64,000 bases of DNA from Treponema sp. JC4 (lineage in GTDB: Bacteria > Spirochaetota > Spirochaetia > Treponematales > Treponemataceae). The position numbers and the translations under genes are program-made. Location: positions 248,001 to 312,000 of the forward strand of contig NZ_AJGU01000001.1 in NCBI RefSeq assembly GCF_000260795.1. Reading direction: 5' to 3'. Of this stretch, positions 42,075 through 51,205 are shown one piece after another (position 1 is the first letter of the stretch; the number at the start of each line of letters is the position of its first letter). The notes below the pieces were generated by a model that was not told the origin of the DNA, searched no databases, and worked only from the letters and a program-made list of their open reading frames with translations.

Positions 42075-45000
42075 AAAATCGAAGCAAAAAATCAAGAATA
42101 TCTCAGAGGTACAGGCCTCGGTAATCAAAGATTTTGTCTTTGATACAAATTTTCAGGTAAAATTTCTTTCTGGAACTTCTGCTTACATAAAAGAACTTCC
42201 GCTTTTATTTGAGGATTCTGAAATAACAATAATTGACCTTGCCCAGGACTTTTCTCCTCTTACGCCTTTTTTCAAAATCCTTTCGGGCTTTAAGGTTTCA
42301 GATTCCATACTGGATGACTTCTGTTATTTTCCTCAGAAAAAAGCTTTCCGTTCCTATTTGAAAAATGGAATTGCAGACAAGCGTTTTGATGTTTTTGTTT
42401 CCGATAACATCGGTTTTGAAAAAAGAACCATGCGGCAGACACTTATTTCCATGATGGAAGAAATTGTCAGCGGCGATTTTCTTATTTTAAATACCCAGTG
42501 TATTGGCGAAGAAGCTTTTGAAATACTGAAAGATCTTGAAAGATCTGATATCAGATGTTCCATAACCTTCTGTATAGATTCCTTTGATGAAGACAACACG
42601 ACCGACTCCCTGTATAATTATTTTCTTGAAAAACAGAATGATTTGAATTTTTTAAATATCTGCGATGAAAGCGACCGTTCTCTTTTTCTGGACCATCCTA
42701 AATCTAAATATGACCGGGAATTTTCTTTTTCTCAGGTAATGGATATTTTTGAAAATAACCGGGTATTTCTTGCTGTAAGCGAAAACAGACGTTTTGCAGA
42801 TTCCTTTGTTAAAAAATCAGGAACTTATAATTTTTTCCCGGAGCAGCTCCGCATTATTTACAAGGAAATAGGTCTTGCTTATTTCTATAATAATGATTTA
42901 GACGAAGCTGTTTTATACTTTAATAATGTAATTGAAAGTTCAAGAAACGATGCCCTTGCGGCAGAAATATATCTTTTCCTTTCAAAGATTTTCCATCAGA
43001 AGAGAAACTTAAAGCAGGCCTTAAAATATGCCCTTCTGGTTGAGCAGATTGCAAAAGAAGAGGAATTAAATGTCCTTTATCCGCTTGGCCTGATGATGGA
43101 ATATTTTTGCTGCGAAAATTATGACGATCCGTCTTATATAGAGCTTTATAAAAAGGCTTTGAAGGCATTAAAGGAAGCCGGGCTTACAATAAATTACATT
43201 TATACCTGTAATCAGATTCCGGTTTTTCTTTATGAAACCCGCGAATATTTTGGTTTTATTCTTGAACAGCTTGAGGATGCCTATAGCCTTGCAAATCAGA
43301 TAGGCGATATTCCGGAAATTGCATCAAGCTCTCACTGGAAGGCAATGATTCTTTCTAAAATGGGGGAAACCGAGCAGTCGACCATACTTTTTAATGAAAG
43401 TAACCGACTTAGAACCCAGATGGGAGAACTTCCTCCTCTTTTAACAATCAGAAACGGACTTTCTTATGAAGCCCTTTGCCGTGCAGATTATTACGAGGCT
43501 TATTCCCTTATAAATTCAATTATCTCGCGCATATATGAAATTACAGAATATCCTATGATTGTATCTACAATCACAAACTGTACTTTCTCACTTTTCTATT
43601 CCCGTCATTATGAGCTGTGCTATTCGCTTTTTAATCAGATTTTAAGATTCCTTCAGCTGATGGGACTTTCTAACGAAAAGACTTCAACTTTATGCCAAGT
43701 TCAGCCGATATCATGCTCTATAAAACAATTATCGAATTTGATAACGGCGATTTTATTCATGCAAGAAATAACTGTTCTTCCCTGGCAAAAAAACATACAG
43801 AAATTTCGCCGATGGAGCAGCCTTTTTACAACTTCCTGCAGTCCATTGTTTTTGTAACAGAAGGAAATGTTCCGCTTTCTGAAGAAGCCTTTGAAGAGGC
43901 GGTAAATGCCTATACAAGTAAATTTATCGGACAGGAACACAGAGTTGTTTTCATGCATTATGAATATGCTCTGGTTCTTAAAAAACTGGGCTTTGTAGAA
44001 AAAGCTACAGAATACATGAAAAAAGGATTTATTCTTGCCCAGGAAAAGCATTTTACATATTACACTAAAAATAAAACTTCCATGACCATAGACGAATATA
44101 TAAGCGACATAAAGGATTTTGAGCCGCTAAATCTGAATATGGAATATCTGGAAGAAAAGATAGAAAAAGAAAGCCTGATGAATCAGCTTCATAATCGAAT
44201 TTATGAATATCAGTTCTTAAATAAGATTATGGGCTTTGGTTCAGAAAATTCAAATCTTGAAAAATATCTTGGCCGGGTAGTTCAGACTTTAATGGACTAT
44301 CTGATGGCAGAGGATATTTATATTTCTGAACGTACAGAAACTGGCTGGAAACTTCTTGCGGCTTCGAACGGAAATGACGGAGAGGAAATTGTAAACGGCA
44401 GATGGGAAGAACTTTATCAGAAATCCTGCGAAGAAAAGCAGATGCATCTTACCTTTGACCCGGTATTTCATCAGTATTACAGAAATCTTTCCAAATTTGA
44501 TTTTGTCGGCGGTATGATTATTATTCCAGGACGCCATACCCAGATGTCTATGGAAATGATAAACGTGCTCAACCTTGCAATTTCCAATATTCAGGCTCAG
44601 ATTGTAATGATTAAGCAGGAAGAGCATCTTGTTTATCTTTCTTCTACAGATTTGCTTACCCTGTTAAAGAACAGACGGGCTTTGCAGGAACATATTGCAA
44701 ATGAATCTGAAAAGCTTCACCGCTATACACCTCGCCGAAAATTCATGATTGTAGAAACAATTGCCTTTATAGATCTGGATAATTTTAAATATTATAACGA
44801 CACTTTTGGTCATGAAGCCGGAGACTTTTTAATTGCAAGCTTTGGCCGTCTTTTAAAAAGAGTCTGCCGTACGGTTGATTTTGTAAGCCGTTTTGGCGGA
44901 GATGAATTTGTTGTTGTAATGACAGATACAAGCAGTGAAGATGCAAAAATTATGCACCAGCGGTTGTGGAAGGCTCTTGAAGATGCAGAGTATTTTATTC

Positions 45001-45227
45001 CAGATCTGGAAGAAATGCTTGGGGGCAGCCTTAATATACCTTCCAGCAAGTATCTTGGTTTCAGTATGGGCTTGTGTTCAAATCAGGATATTGATAAAAA
45101 GGATGATCTTGCAACGGTTATGATGAATGCAGACCATGCGCTTTATTATGTAAAAAATCATAGAAAGGGCGGAGTTGCACTTTGGAAGGATGTAAAGCGT
45201 TCTGAAAAAGAAAATCCGGACTTTTAG
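42055..45227 (+). pseudogene. TPR/GAF/GGDEF signalling protein split by a frameshift
   Basis: Two overlapping frames together look like one protein of about 1055 residues. The first (42055-43857, TTG start, 600 codons) has an N-terminal region without clear family and then TPR-like helices to about residue 545. The second (43692-45227, 511 codons) continues helices, then a GAF-like domain and a GGDEF domain with SSTDLLTLLKNRRAL, AFIDLDNFKYYNDTFGHEAGD and SRFGGDEFVVV. The first frame's last ~55 codons lack helix-like character and its sense breaks near 43685-43694, where a -1 shift restores the protein. This is a mutation, a sequencing error, or less likely two genes. The cyclase motif is intact. 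Confidence 0.7.
43692..45227 (+). CDS. GGDEF-containing 3' part of the split gene
   Basis: This 511-codon frame could be translated separately from the ATG at 43692, although no ribosome-binding site is visible. It includes helical repeats (residues 1-150), a coiled-coil linker (MEYLEEKIEKESLMNQLHNR), a GAF-like region (~170-300) and the GGDEF domain (~320-490) with RFGGDEF, so c-di-GMP synthesis remains possible. An RTVD stretch lies at the I-site position, five residues before GGDEF. It ends before the phosphoesterase gene on the same strand, 29 bases away. It is listed apart so that both readings are available. Confidence 0.7.
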   Translation: MPSSADIMLYKTIIEFDNGDFIHARNNCSSLAKKHTEISPMEQPFYNFLQSIVFVTEGNVPLSEEAFEEAVNAYTSKFIGQEHRVVFMHYEYALVLKKLGFVEKATEYMKKGFILAQEKHFTYYTKNKTSMTIDEYISDIKDFEPLNLNMEYLEEKIEKESLMNQLHNRIYEYQFLNKIMGFGSENSNLEKYLGRVVQTLMDYLMAEDIYISERTETGWKLLAASNGNDGEEIVNGRWEELYQKSCEEKQMHLTFDPVFHQYYRNLSKFDFVGGMIIIPGRHTQMSMEMINVLNLAISNIQAQIVMIKQEEHLVYLSSTDLLTLLKNRRALQEHIANESEKLHRYTPRRKFMIVETIAFIDLDNFKYYNDTFGHEAGDFLIASFGRLLKRVCRTVDFVSRFGGDEFVVVMTDTSSEDAKIMHQRLWKALEDAEYFIPDLEEMLGGSLNIPSSKYLGFSMGLCSNQDIDKKDDLATVMMNADHALYYVKNHRKGGVALWKDVKRSEKENPDF

Positions 45228-45256
45228 TTGAATTAATAAAATAAAAGGATATAGAA

Positions 45257-45946
45257 ATGAAGATTTTAGTTTTAAGTGATTTACACGCAAATAATGAAAA
45301 TGTTGGAAAATTAGATGAACAGTTTGCAAAGGCAGATGCCGTAATTTTTGCAGGCGACTTTGCAGAGTGCTTTAAGCCGGAAACTGGTAAGGAAGCATTA
45401 AATACCCTCTGTACAAAGCACGATACAATCTTTGCTGTTCTTGGAAACTGCGACGAGCCTGAATTTATTGAAGAACTTGAAGATCAGGATATTTGTGTAG
45501 AAAAAACTCTTGTATTCCACGAAGGGCTTGCAATTGCAGGAAGTGGCGGCGGAACATATTTTACAGGAAAGACAGCCAACGAGCGTGAAGAAGAAGAAAT
45601 CCTTTCTGATTTTAATATTGTAAAAACTTCTGTAGAGCAGACTGGAGACAATAGTCTTTGGAAGAACCTTATTTTGATAAGCCACAATCCTCCAAAAGAT
45701 ACAAAATGCGATGCAGTAAATGCTGAACTTCACGCCGGAAGCCAGCTGTTTGCAGATTTTATTAAGGAAAATCAACCGCTAGCAGTAGTCTGCGGCCACA
45801 TCCACGAAGGTAAGGCTGTAGATAAGATTGGAGATACTGTAGTAATAAATCCGGGACCTTTACTGGAAGGTAATTATGCCTGGCTTGAACTTGAAAAATC
45901 AGGCGACAGCTGGAAGGTTGTAAATACTGAATTGTGTAAGTTGTAA
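45257..45946 (+). CDS. Calcineurin-like metallophosphoesterase
   Basis: The 229-residue protein shows the metal-binding motifs of the family in order: SDLHANNEN (D-x-H), FAGDFAEC (GD), LGNCDEPEF (GNxD), LISHNPPKDT (H) and CGHIHEGKAV (GHxH). Small cytosolic members of this kind act on cyclic nucleotides or other phosphodiesters, but the substrate is not known here. An aaagga ribosome-binding site lies before the ATG. It is the last gene before a bidirectional terminator and may be co-transcribed with the GGDEF gene. Confidence 0.88.
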   Translation: MKILVLSDLHANNENVGKLDEQFAKADAVIFAGDFAECFKPETGKEALNTLCTKHDTIFAVLGNCDEPEFIEELEDQDICVEKTLVFHEGLAIAGSGGGTYFTGKTANEREEEEILSDFNIVKTSVEQTGDNSLWKNLILISHNPPKDTKCDAVNAELHAGSQLFADFIKENQPLAVVCGHIHEGKAVDKIGDTVVINPGPLLEGNYAWLELEKSGDSWKVVNTELCKL

Positions 45947-45950
45947 AAAA

Positions 45951-45980
45951 AAGAGGGCGGAATTACTTCCGCCCTCTTTC
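45951..45980. terminator. Bidirectional terminator
   Basis: A perfect 12-bp stem (aagagggcggaa/ttccgccctctt) with a 4-base loop is flanked by A and T runs. It lies between the convergent phosphoesterase and CobW genes. Confidence 0.9.
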
Positions 45981-45991
45981 ATTAGCTTTAC

Positions 45992-47248
45992 TTATTTTGC
46001 AAGACAAGCGTCCAGATCTTTTTCAATCTGTTCGCGGTCAAGGTGCTGGCCAATGATTACCATTTTAATCATGCGGTCGCCAACCTTTTCGTCCCAGTCT
46101 TTTTTCATCTGTGGTTCTTCTGCAAGTACGCGTTCCTGCTCGTCTTTAGGGCAGGCAGCAAGCCACTGTCCAGAATATCCTGCAGAAATCTGGCGTCCGC
46201 TTGTTTCCAGAACGTATGCCATTTCTTCTTCATCGCTGAACCATACAACACCCTTTGAACGGATGATGTTTCTTGGCCATTTTGAAGCAAACTGATCAAG
46301 CTTTACGCGGTCAAAAGGCTTACGGCGGTAGTAAACAAAACTTCCAATTCCGTATTCGTCTTCGCTTTCGCCTTCGTGGCGGTGCTCGTGATGGTGGTGA
46401 TGATGTCCGTGTTCATGCTCATCGTGATCATCGTCGTCATCATCATGGTCGTGACCGTGTCCGTGGTGGTGCTCATGATGCTCGTCGTGCTCGTGTTCGT
46501 CATGGTCGTCATCATCATCGTCTTCTTCTTCATCGTGCTCTTCAAGAGCTTTTACCCAGCCGGCACTTGCATAAACTGTTTCAAAATCAAAGCGGTTTGT
46601 TCCAATTACATCTTCTACTGGAACTTCGCAGCGTGTTGTTTCAATTACTTTTACGCTTGGCTGAATCTTGTTGATTACAGCGCGGACAACCTTCATCTGT
46701 TCGTCTGTTACAAGGTCGCGTTTATTGATGATAAGGGTTGAACAGAATTCAATCTGCTGAATCAAAAGTGATTCAATATCTTCTTCACTTTCTTCGGCAT
46801 TTTTCTTCATTGTTTCTTCAAGTGCGTGACCTGAATCGAATTCTTCTACAAGGCGGCTTGCGTCAACAACGCCGACAACGTTATCAACATAACCGATTTC
46901 AATCTGTTCCATAGCCTGGGCAATTGGCATTGGTTCACAAACACCGCTTGCTTCTACCATGATGTAGTCGAATTTTCCTGTTTTCATCAGGTTTTCAATC
47001 TGCTGAACCATGTCGCTCTTAAGGGTACAGCAGATACAGCCGTTTGTAAGAGGAACAAGGCTTGAAGAGTCTGTAATCTGTGCTTCTTTAGAAATAAGGC
47101 GTTCGTCAACGTTTACTTCGCCGATGTCGTTTACAATTACGGCAACCTTATAGCCTTTCTGATTTGTAAGTACGCGGTTCAAAAGGGTAGTTTTACCCGC
47201 ACCAAGGTAACCACACAAAAGGGTAATAGGAATCTTTTTCTCTGACAT
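45992..47248 (-). CDS. His-rich CobW/ZNG1-type GTPase, putative zinc chaperone
   Basis: The 418-residue G3E GTPase has Walker A GYLGAGKTTLLN (residues 13-24), the metal-binding CxCC motif in NGCICCTLKSD (71-74), EASGVCEPMPI and the guanine-specificity motif NKRD. A stretch of about 55 residues (238-293) is nearly only His, Asp and Glu, a likely zinc buffer. The C-terminal CobW_C domain includes IIRSKGVVWF. ZNG1-type proteins deliver zinc to target enzymes, especially under scarcity (family knowledge). An aaaaggag ribosome-binding site precedes the ATG, but it lies inside a perfect inverted repeat. The zinc ABC operon is 7 kb away. Confidence 0.9.
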   Translation of the reverse strand: MSEKKIPITLLCGYLGAGKTTLLNRVLTNQKGYKVAVIVNDIGEVNVDERLISKEAQITDSSSLVPLTNGCICCTLKSDMVQQIENLMKTGKFDYIMVEASGVCEPMPIAQAMEQIEIGYVDNVVGVVDASRLVEEFDSGHALEETMKKNAEESEEDIESLLIQQIEFCSTLIINKRDLVTDEQMKVVRAVINKIQPSVKVIETTRCEVPVEDVIGTNRFDFETVYASAGWVKALEEHDEEEDDDDDDHDEHEHDEHHEHHHGHGHDHDDDDDDHDEHEHGHHHHHHEHRHEGESEDEYGIGSFVYYRRKPFDRVKLDQFASKWPRNIIRSKGVVWFSDEEEMAYVLETSGRQISAGYSGQWLAACPKDEQERVLAEEPQMKKDWDEKVGDRMIKMVIIGQHLDREQIEKDLDACLAK

Positions 47249-47257
47249 TGTGAAATC

Positions 47258-47301
47258 TCCTTTTAGTCAAAATAAATATAATGAAATTCTGACTAAAAGG
47301 A
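47258..47301 (-). promoter_or_regulatory. Perfect 12-bp inverted repeat enclosing the ribosome-binding site of the CobW gene
   Basis: On the minus strand TCCTTTTAGTCA and TGACTAAAAGGA are perfect complements separated by 20 bases. The second arm contains the aaaagga part of the ribosome-binding site, 9 bases before the ATG. In RNA the stem would hide this site; in DNA the same repeat could be an operator. Confidence 0.7.
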
Positions 47302-47324
47302 AAGAAGAATAATTATCCGTGAAT

Positions 47325-47392
47325 AATTAGCCGCAGATAAATACAGATTTACACAGATAAAATCATCTGAGTAAATCTGCGGCTGATTTGCG
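47325..47392. repeat. Palindromic repeat with agccgcagat ends
   Basis: The ends agccgcagat and atctgcggct are inverted copies, with cagatttac and gtaaatctg just inside and several acagat units between. It sits directly after the stop codon of the 47394 gene on the minus strand. Very similar cagat-rich palindromes occur in many bacterial genomes, so it is probably a dispersed repeat. Confidence 0.6.
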
Positions 47393-47393
47393 G

Positions 47394-47954
47394 TTATTTT
47401 ACAGTTATGCAGATTGTCCCGCTTGTGTCTGTAGTTGATGTGTATGAAAGTGTATCTGAGCCGTTCTTGAAGGTTAGAGTAGGCTGGCTCTTATATATAT
47501 AAATTGAGCCTGTATTTCCATCTTCAATTGTATAGGTTGCAATGTCATTTTCGTCTGGTGTACCTTCAGTTACATTACTTACTGTTTCCAGCATCTTGTA
47601 ATAATAATCAAAAGTTATGTCCATGCCTGTATTATTTGTAATTTCATACTTATATTTATTCTGGGCTGTAATTGTTAAGCTTCTTCGGGCTGTACTTTCT
47701 GCATAAGAATATGAAGTTGTAAAATTAACATGTTCTGCATCATCAATACTTACGCTTGCATTAAAAGGAAAGTTATGTACGCTGTTTCCTTCTGGAATGG
47801 AAGCAACTGTTTCATTAAAAGTAACTGTAACTTGCTTTTGGGCTTGGTTTGAAACTACCCATTTATCTTCACCTTCGTTTTTAAAATCCAGCTTACAGGC
47901 ACAAAAAGCTGCTGCCGTAATAATTGCTGCAAGAAAAATCTTTGTAACTTTCAT
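47394..47954 (-). CDS. Small lipoprotein of unknown function
   Basis: The gene encodes 186 residues from the ATG at 47954; a longer in-frame start at 47999 would cut into the upstream gene. The leader KVTKIFLAAIITAAAFCAC ends with a lipobox-like region (Cys18 or Cys20). The mature part is beta-rich, with QKQVTVTFNETVASIPEGN, a Ser/Thr-rich middle and the C-terminal LTFKNGSDTLSYTS. No family is recognised. It begins one base after the stop of the 664-residue gene, so it belongs to the same operon. Product location is probably the membrane surface. Confidence 0.75.
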   Translation of the reverse strand: MKVTKIFLAAIITAAAFCACKLDFKNEGEDKWVVSNQAQKQVTVTFNETVASIPEGNSVHNFPFNASVSIDDAEHVNFTTSYSYAESTARRSLTITAQNKYKYEITNNTGMDITFDYYYKMLETVSNVTEGTPDENDIATYTIEDGNTGSIYIYKSQPTLTFKNGSDTLSYTSTTDTSGTICITVK

Positions 47955-47955
47955 T

Positions 47956-49950
47956 TTACTTTGCTCCCTTCTGGTAATTTGCCTTAATGGCTTCGGCAAA
48001 AAGTTTGTTCTGGTCGTTGCGCTCTTTAATTGTAAACTGCGGTTTGCCGTCGGCTTCGCTTATACGGTAAATATCCATTGGGTCTGTCTGGTATGCAGGG
48101 CTTTCCTGGTTATTAATGTACCAGTCAAGAACTGCCACAAAGCACAAAGTATACTTTAAAAGGTTTGCATTTGTTGCGTTTGTGTTCGGCCCGTGGTTCT
48201 GCGCTCCTAAAAGAACATCAAGACGCTTAGAAACTTCGTTCTGAACGTCAAATTTGTAATGCTGCCATGGGTTTTCCAGTAATTCTACTTTTCCCTTTGT
48301 TTTAACAGCCTGATCACACTGGTTTACGGCAGTTGTAAGGAACTTTCGTGCAAAGTCTGTTCGGTTAAACAGAGGTTTGTACTTGCTGTCGTCTGCAGGG
48401 TGTTCAAGAATCAGTTTATCAAATTTGAACATTGGCATAAAGTGGTAGGTGTTCTGCCACAAAAGGTTTGTAATTGTGCGCTTACCAATATGCGATTTTG
48501 CAAAATCAGGCTGAGAGTAAATTGAATTTGTTAAGTCCAGAAGAGGTTCGCAGTAAAGGCGGCCGAATACGTCTTCGCGGTATGCAGACCAGTCATCAAG
48601 AACCTTAAAGATTGTATCTCCTTCATCTTTTTTGTGCTCATCTTCTATTGTAAAGTTGATGTTGCGGCAGCCCTGGAAGCAGAATTCAATAATGGTCTGT
48701 AAAACAATGATTTTCTGAATCGGGTTCTTTGGAGAAAGCACATTAAAGCCATCTTCGTAGCGGAAAATCGGCTGGAAGTATGGGTAAAGATCCGGATTTT
48801 CCTCCAGCTTATCAAAACCTGCTTTTGGGAAGAGCTGTTCAAGCAGCTTAAGTCCTGTAAGTACTGTCTGGTCTTTTAAGCCGCGCTGTGGTGGCTCTGG
48901 CTTTTTAGGCGCTTCTTTTTTTACTTCTTCCTGTGGTTTTGGTTTTTCAGGCAGCAGAAGATCAAATTTATGCAGTCCTAAGAATTTTAAAATATCGGCT
49001 ACCTTTGCATTAAAGAAGCCCGGATACTGTTCAATTGAATCGCAGCACATGCGCATTAAAAGAGGGTAGAGCTTTTTAATTACTTCTGTGTCCAGGTAAA
49101 GCCACTCTGTAATTGCGTGTTTTGCAAGACCTGAAAGTTTATCGCGCGGAGCCTCAGGGTAGGCACATTCGTCTGTGTAAATTTCTTTAATCAGCTTTGG
49201 AATCTTATTGTTTCCATAATAGTAAACTGTAATAAGATTTTTATAGATTGCCCTAACAAGAGGAATCATGTCTGCTACAATCCAGGGCTGAGGTGCAGAG
49301 GTAATGTTTACATATTCCACGCGGATAGTCTGCATTGTCCAGCCGGCAACCATTCGCAAAAGTTTAAACTTTGGTTCTGTGTCGGCTGCAATTTTTGCCT
49401 TGTAGGTAGAAGGTGCCATTTGAATTAAGGTTTTTATAACGGTAATAAAACCTTCCATGTGGTCTATCATGGCTTTTACATCATAATTAATAAAATCAGG
49501 GCTGAGTTTTTCTGCTCCATTTTTCTGCCAGGAACGTACAAAATTAAAAAAGCCGTAATTTGGTTTAATTTTGTATTCCGGCGACATCATCATTTTATCA
49601 AAGGCAATTGCTACCTTTTTTGAAATATTTGGAAGAGATTCATTTTTCTTATGTTTTGGCTGCGCTGCTGTTGGAACTCCTGTAGGTTTGCTTGTTCTGG
49701 CTGCACCTGCACTTGAAGCGGCTGATATTCCGCCCGGGGTGCTGGAAGTACCGCCAGCACGCACCAGTTTTCCGCCGGTTTTTGCACTGCTTGAGCCCGC
49801 AAGAGAATTGTGTGAGCGTTCGTACATTACTTCTCCGCCCAGTTTTTTTGCCATAAGCCTGGCTTCTTCGCGGTCAATGTCACCTATATTTTTTCTTGTA
49901 TTATCCAGAGTTCCTGGTGCCCAGTCTGCAGTTTTAATATCATCATTCAT
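47956..49950 (-). CDS. Large conserved-looking protein of unknown function
   Basis: The 664-residue protein starts at ATG 49950 with agaggt upstream. It has no signal peptide or membrane segment. After an N-terminal Gly/Ser-rich disordered region (~45-105) comes a helical part with many aromatic residues (SPEYKIKPNYGFFNFVRSW, DHMEGFITVIKTLIQMAP, FNAKVADILKFLGLHKFDLL). A Pro/Lys/Glu-rich linker lies at ~340-360, then a second helical region (LLWQNTYHFMPMFKFDKLIL, CFVAVLDWYINNQESPAY). I do not recognise a family; spirochaetes are a likely source. It is the middle gene of an operon between a DUF2804 protein and a lipoprotein. Confidence 0.75.
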   Translation of the reverse strand: MNDDIKTADWAPGTLDNTRKNIGDIDREEARLMAKKLGGEVMYERSHNSLAGSSSAKTGGKLVRAGGTSSTPGGISAASSAGAARTSKPTGVPTAAQPKHKKNESLPNISKKVAIAFDKMMMSPEYKIKPNYGFFNFVRSWQKNGAEKLSPDFINYDVKAMIDHMEGFITVIKTLIQMAPSTYKAKIAADTEPKFKLLRMVAGWTMQTIRVEYVNITSAPQPWIVADMIPLVRAIYKNLITVYYYGNNKIPKLIKEIYTDECAYPEAPRDKLSGLAKHAITEWLYLDTEVIKKLYPLLMRMCCDSIEQYPGFFNAKVADILKFLGLHKFDLLLPEKPKPQEEVKKEAPKKPEPPQRGLKDQTVLTGLKLLEQLFPKAGFDKLEENPDLYPYFQPIFRYEDGFNVLSPKNPIQKIIVLQTIIEFCFQGCRNINFTIEDEHKKDEGDTIFKVLDDWSAYREDVFGRLYCEPLLDLTNSIYSQPDFAKSHIGKRTITNLLWQNTYHFMPMFKFDKLILEHPADDSKYKPLFNRTDFARKFLTTAVNQCDQAVKTKGKVELLENPWQHYKFDVQNEVSKRLDVLLGAQNHGPNTNATNANLLKYTLCFVAVLDWYINNQESPAYQTDPMDIYRISEADGKPQFTIKERNDQNKLFAEAIKANYQKGAK

Positions 49951-49961
49951 AAGCAACCTCT

Positions 49962-51017
49962 TTATATGAATCTGATTAAGTTTCTGTATAAAATTCCCGG
50001 AAAGCCTTTTAGTGTAATTTTTTCGCCTTCTGCGGTCATAAGAACGCCTTCAAATGTTCCGTACATTGTATTGTCGCTTGCTCTTAGTGCAATAATGTTC
50101 AGTACCCGGGTATTATTAGAAACGGGGGTAAAAGCCAGATCTACCATGCTTTCTGTATCCTGAATTATCCACTTCTGGTCAATGCCAAAGGGGTGGGTCA
50201 TGTAAACTGGCGGAAGGGCAGTCTGCCTGCCGTCTACCACAAGTACATTGTCGTTATAGCGGTCTGAATCTGCGGCATCCAGGTTTGAATTTTTAAGCTG
50301 GAATGCAATTTTCTTTCCTTTATATGTGCCAAGTCCGTAAGCAAGTTTTATTTTTGAATGAACCTTTATGTAGGTGCGGTTTATGGTCATTATTGCAAGA
50401 CCAGCTGCATCTGCCGCTTCTTCTTTGTTGATGGCAATGTGGCCTGAAATTCCCATTGTAGTGAACCAGGTTGCTGAGCAGCGGGAAGAGGTAGGAGATG
50501 GATTTACAAACATGCAGTCTGTATGAAAATCATCATCTACCTTTGAATAAAAGTATCCTTCTGCATCCGGACGGACAGAATTTCCTTTTGCAGAAAAACT
50601 CATGGCTCCGTGCTTATGGTTTCTTCCCCATGAAATTTTTAAAAAACGTGATTTTCTGTAGCAGGCGCAGATTCCTCGTTTTGTTATGTTTGGAATAAAG
50701 CGTCTTCTAGGAGGCATTACGGCATAGTAAAGGTAACGTTTTCCTGTTTCTGTATTCCAGAAGTTAATTTTTGAAAGGCCCAGAACCTTAAAATCCATGA
50801 TTTCTGCAAGACCAATAAATTTATCTACAGTAAATACGTAATTTATGCGGCTTTTAATTCTAAGCTTTGTTAAAAAAGTAGGAAAAGGAATGCCTGCATA
50901 TGGTGCCCTCATTCCGCGAATGTCTATGTGCGGTGAAACTCCAGAAAATGTCCCGAAAATTGCTTTATGTTTTACTATCAGATGTTCAGGCGGATTTGTA
51001 AATGGCCTGCAGTACAT
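49962..51017 (-). CDS. DUF2804 family protein
   Basis: The ATG at 51017 (351 residues) is chosen because gaggtg lies 7 bases upstream; a TTG at 51080 would add 21 residues. DUF2804-like features include NYVFTVDKFIGLAEIMDFKV, the FWNTETGKRYLYYAVMP strand, DRYNDNVLVVDGRQTALPPV, KWIIQDTESMVDLAFTP, YGTFEGVLM and a final GFPGILYRNLIRF. The family is beta-rich and of unknown function. It is the first gene of the three-gene operon. No signal peptide is seen, and several Cys and His residues (ICACYRK, GRNHKHGAM) are notable. Confidence 0.7.
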   Translation of the reverse strand: MYCRPFTNPPEHLIVKHKAIFGTFSGVSPHIDIRGMRAPYAGIPFPTFLTKLRIKSRINYVFTVDKFIGLAEIMDFKVLGLSKINFWNTETGKRYLYYAVMPPRRRFIPNITKRGICACYRKSRFLKISWGRNHKHGAMSFSAKGNSVRPDAEGYFYSKVDDDFHTDCMFVNPSPTSSRCSATWFTTMGISGHIAINKEEAADAAGLAIMTINRTYIKVHSKIKLAYGLGTYKGKKIAFQLKNSNLDAADSDRYNDNVLVVDGRQTALPPVYMTHPFGIDQKWIIQDTESMVDLAFTPVSNNTRVLNIIALRASDNTMYGTFEGVLMTAEGEKITLKGFPGILYRNLIRFI

Positions 51018-51116
51018 GACGCACCTCAAAACAAGATTCAATATTACATTTATTTTATCTGAAAAATCTTCTTCCCGCAACTTTTAAAGATGTGGTACAA
51101 TGGATAATGTAAAGCT

Positions 51117-51144
51117 AAAAAATTGCTGCATCGCAATTTTTTTT
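51117..51144. terminator. AT-rich hairpin in divergent intergenic region
   Basis: The sequence aaaaaattgc-tgcatc-gcaattttttt forms a strong terminator-like hairpin. It lies between two divergent genes, so it would end a short upstream transcript in either direction. An extended -10 (TGCTATAGA, 51152-51160) for the next gene follows. Confidence 0.5.
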
Positions 51145-51205
51145 AACGCTTTGCTATAGAACACCGCCCGCTCTGACCGGCGGGCTTACACACACAGGAG
51201 GATTT

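Noticed and set aside
43670-43700. Programmed frameshift in the TPR-GGDEF gene
   Set aside because: No X-XXY-YYZ slippery heptamer or stimulating stem was seen; a mutation or sequence error is simpler.
46273-46741. Plus-strand frames opposite the His-rich region of the CobW gene
   Set aside because: Their odd composition mirrors the His/Asp codons of the opposite strand; there is no ribosome-binding site or family match.
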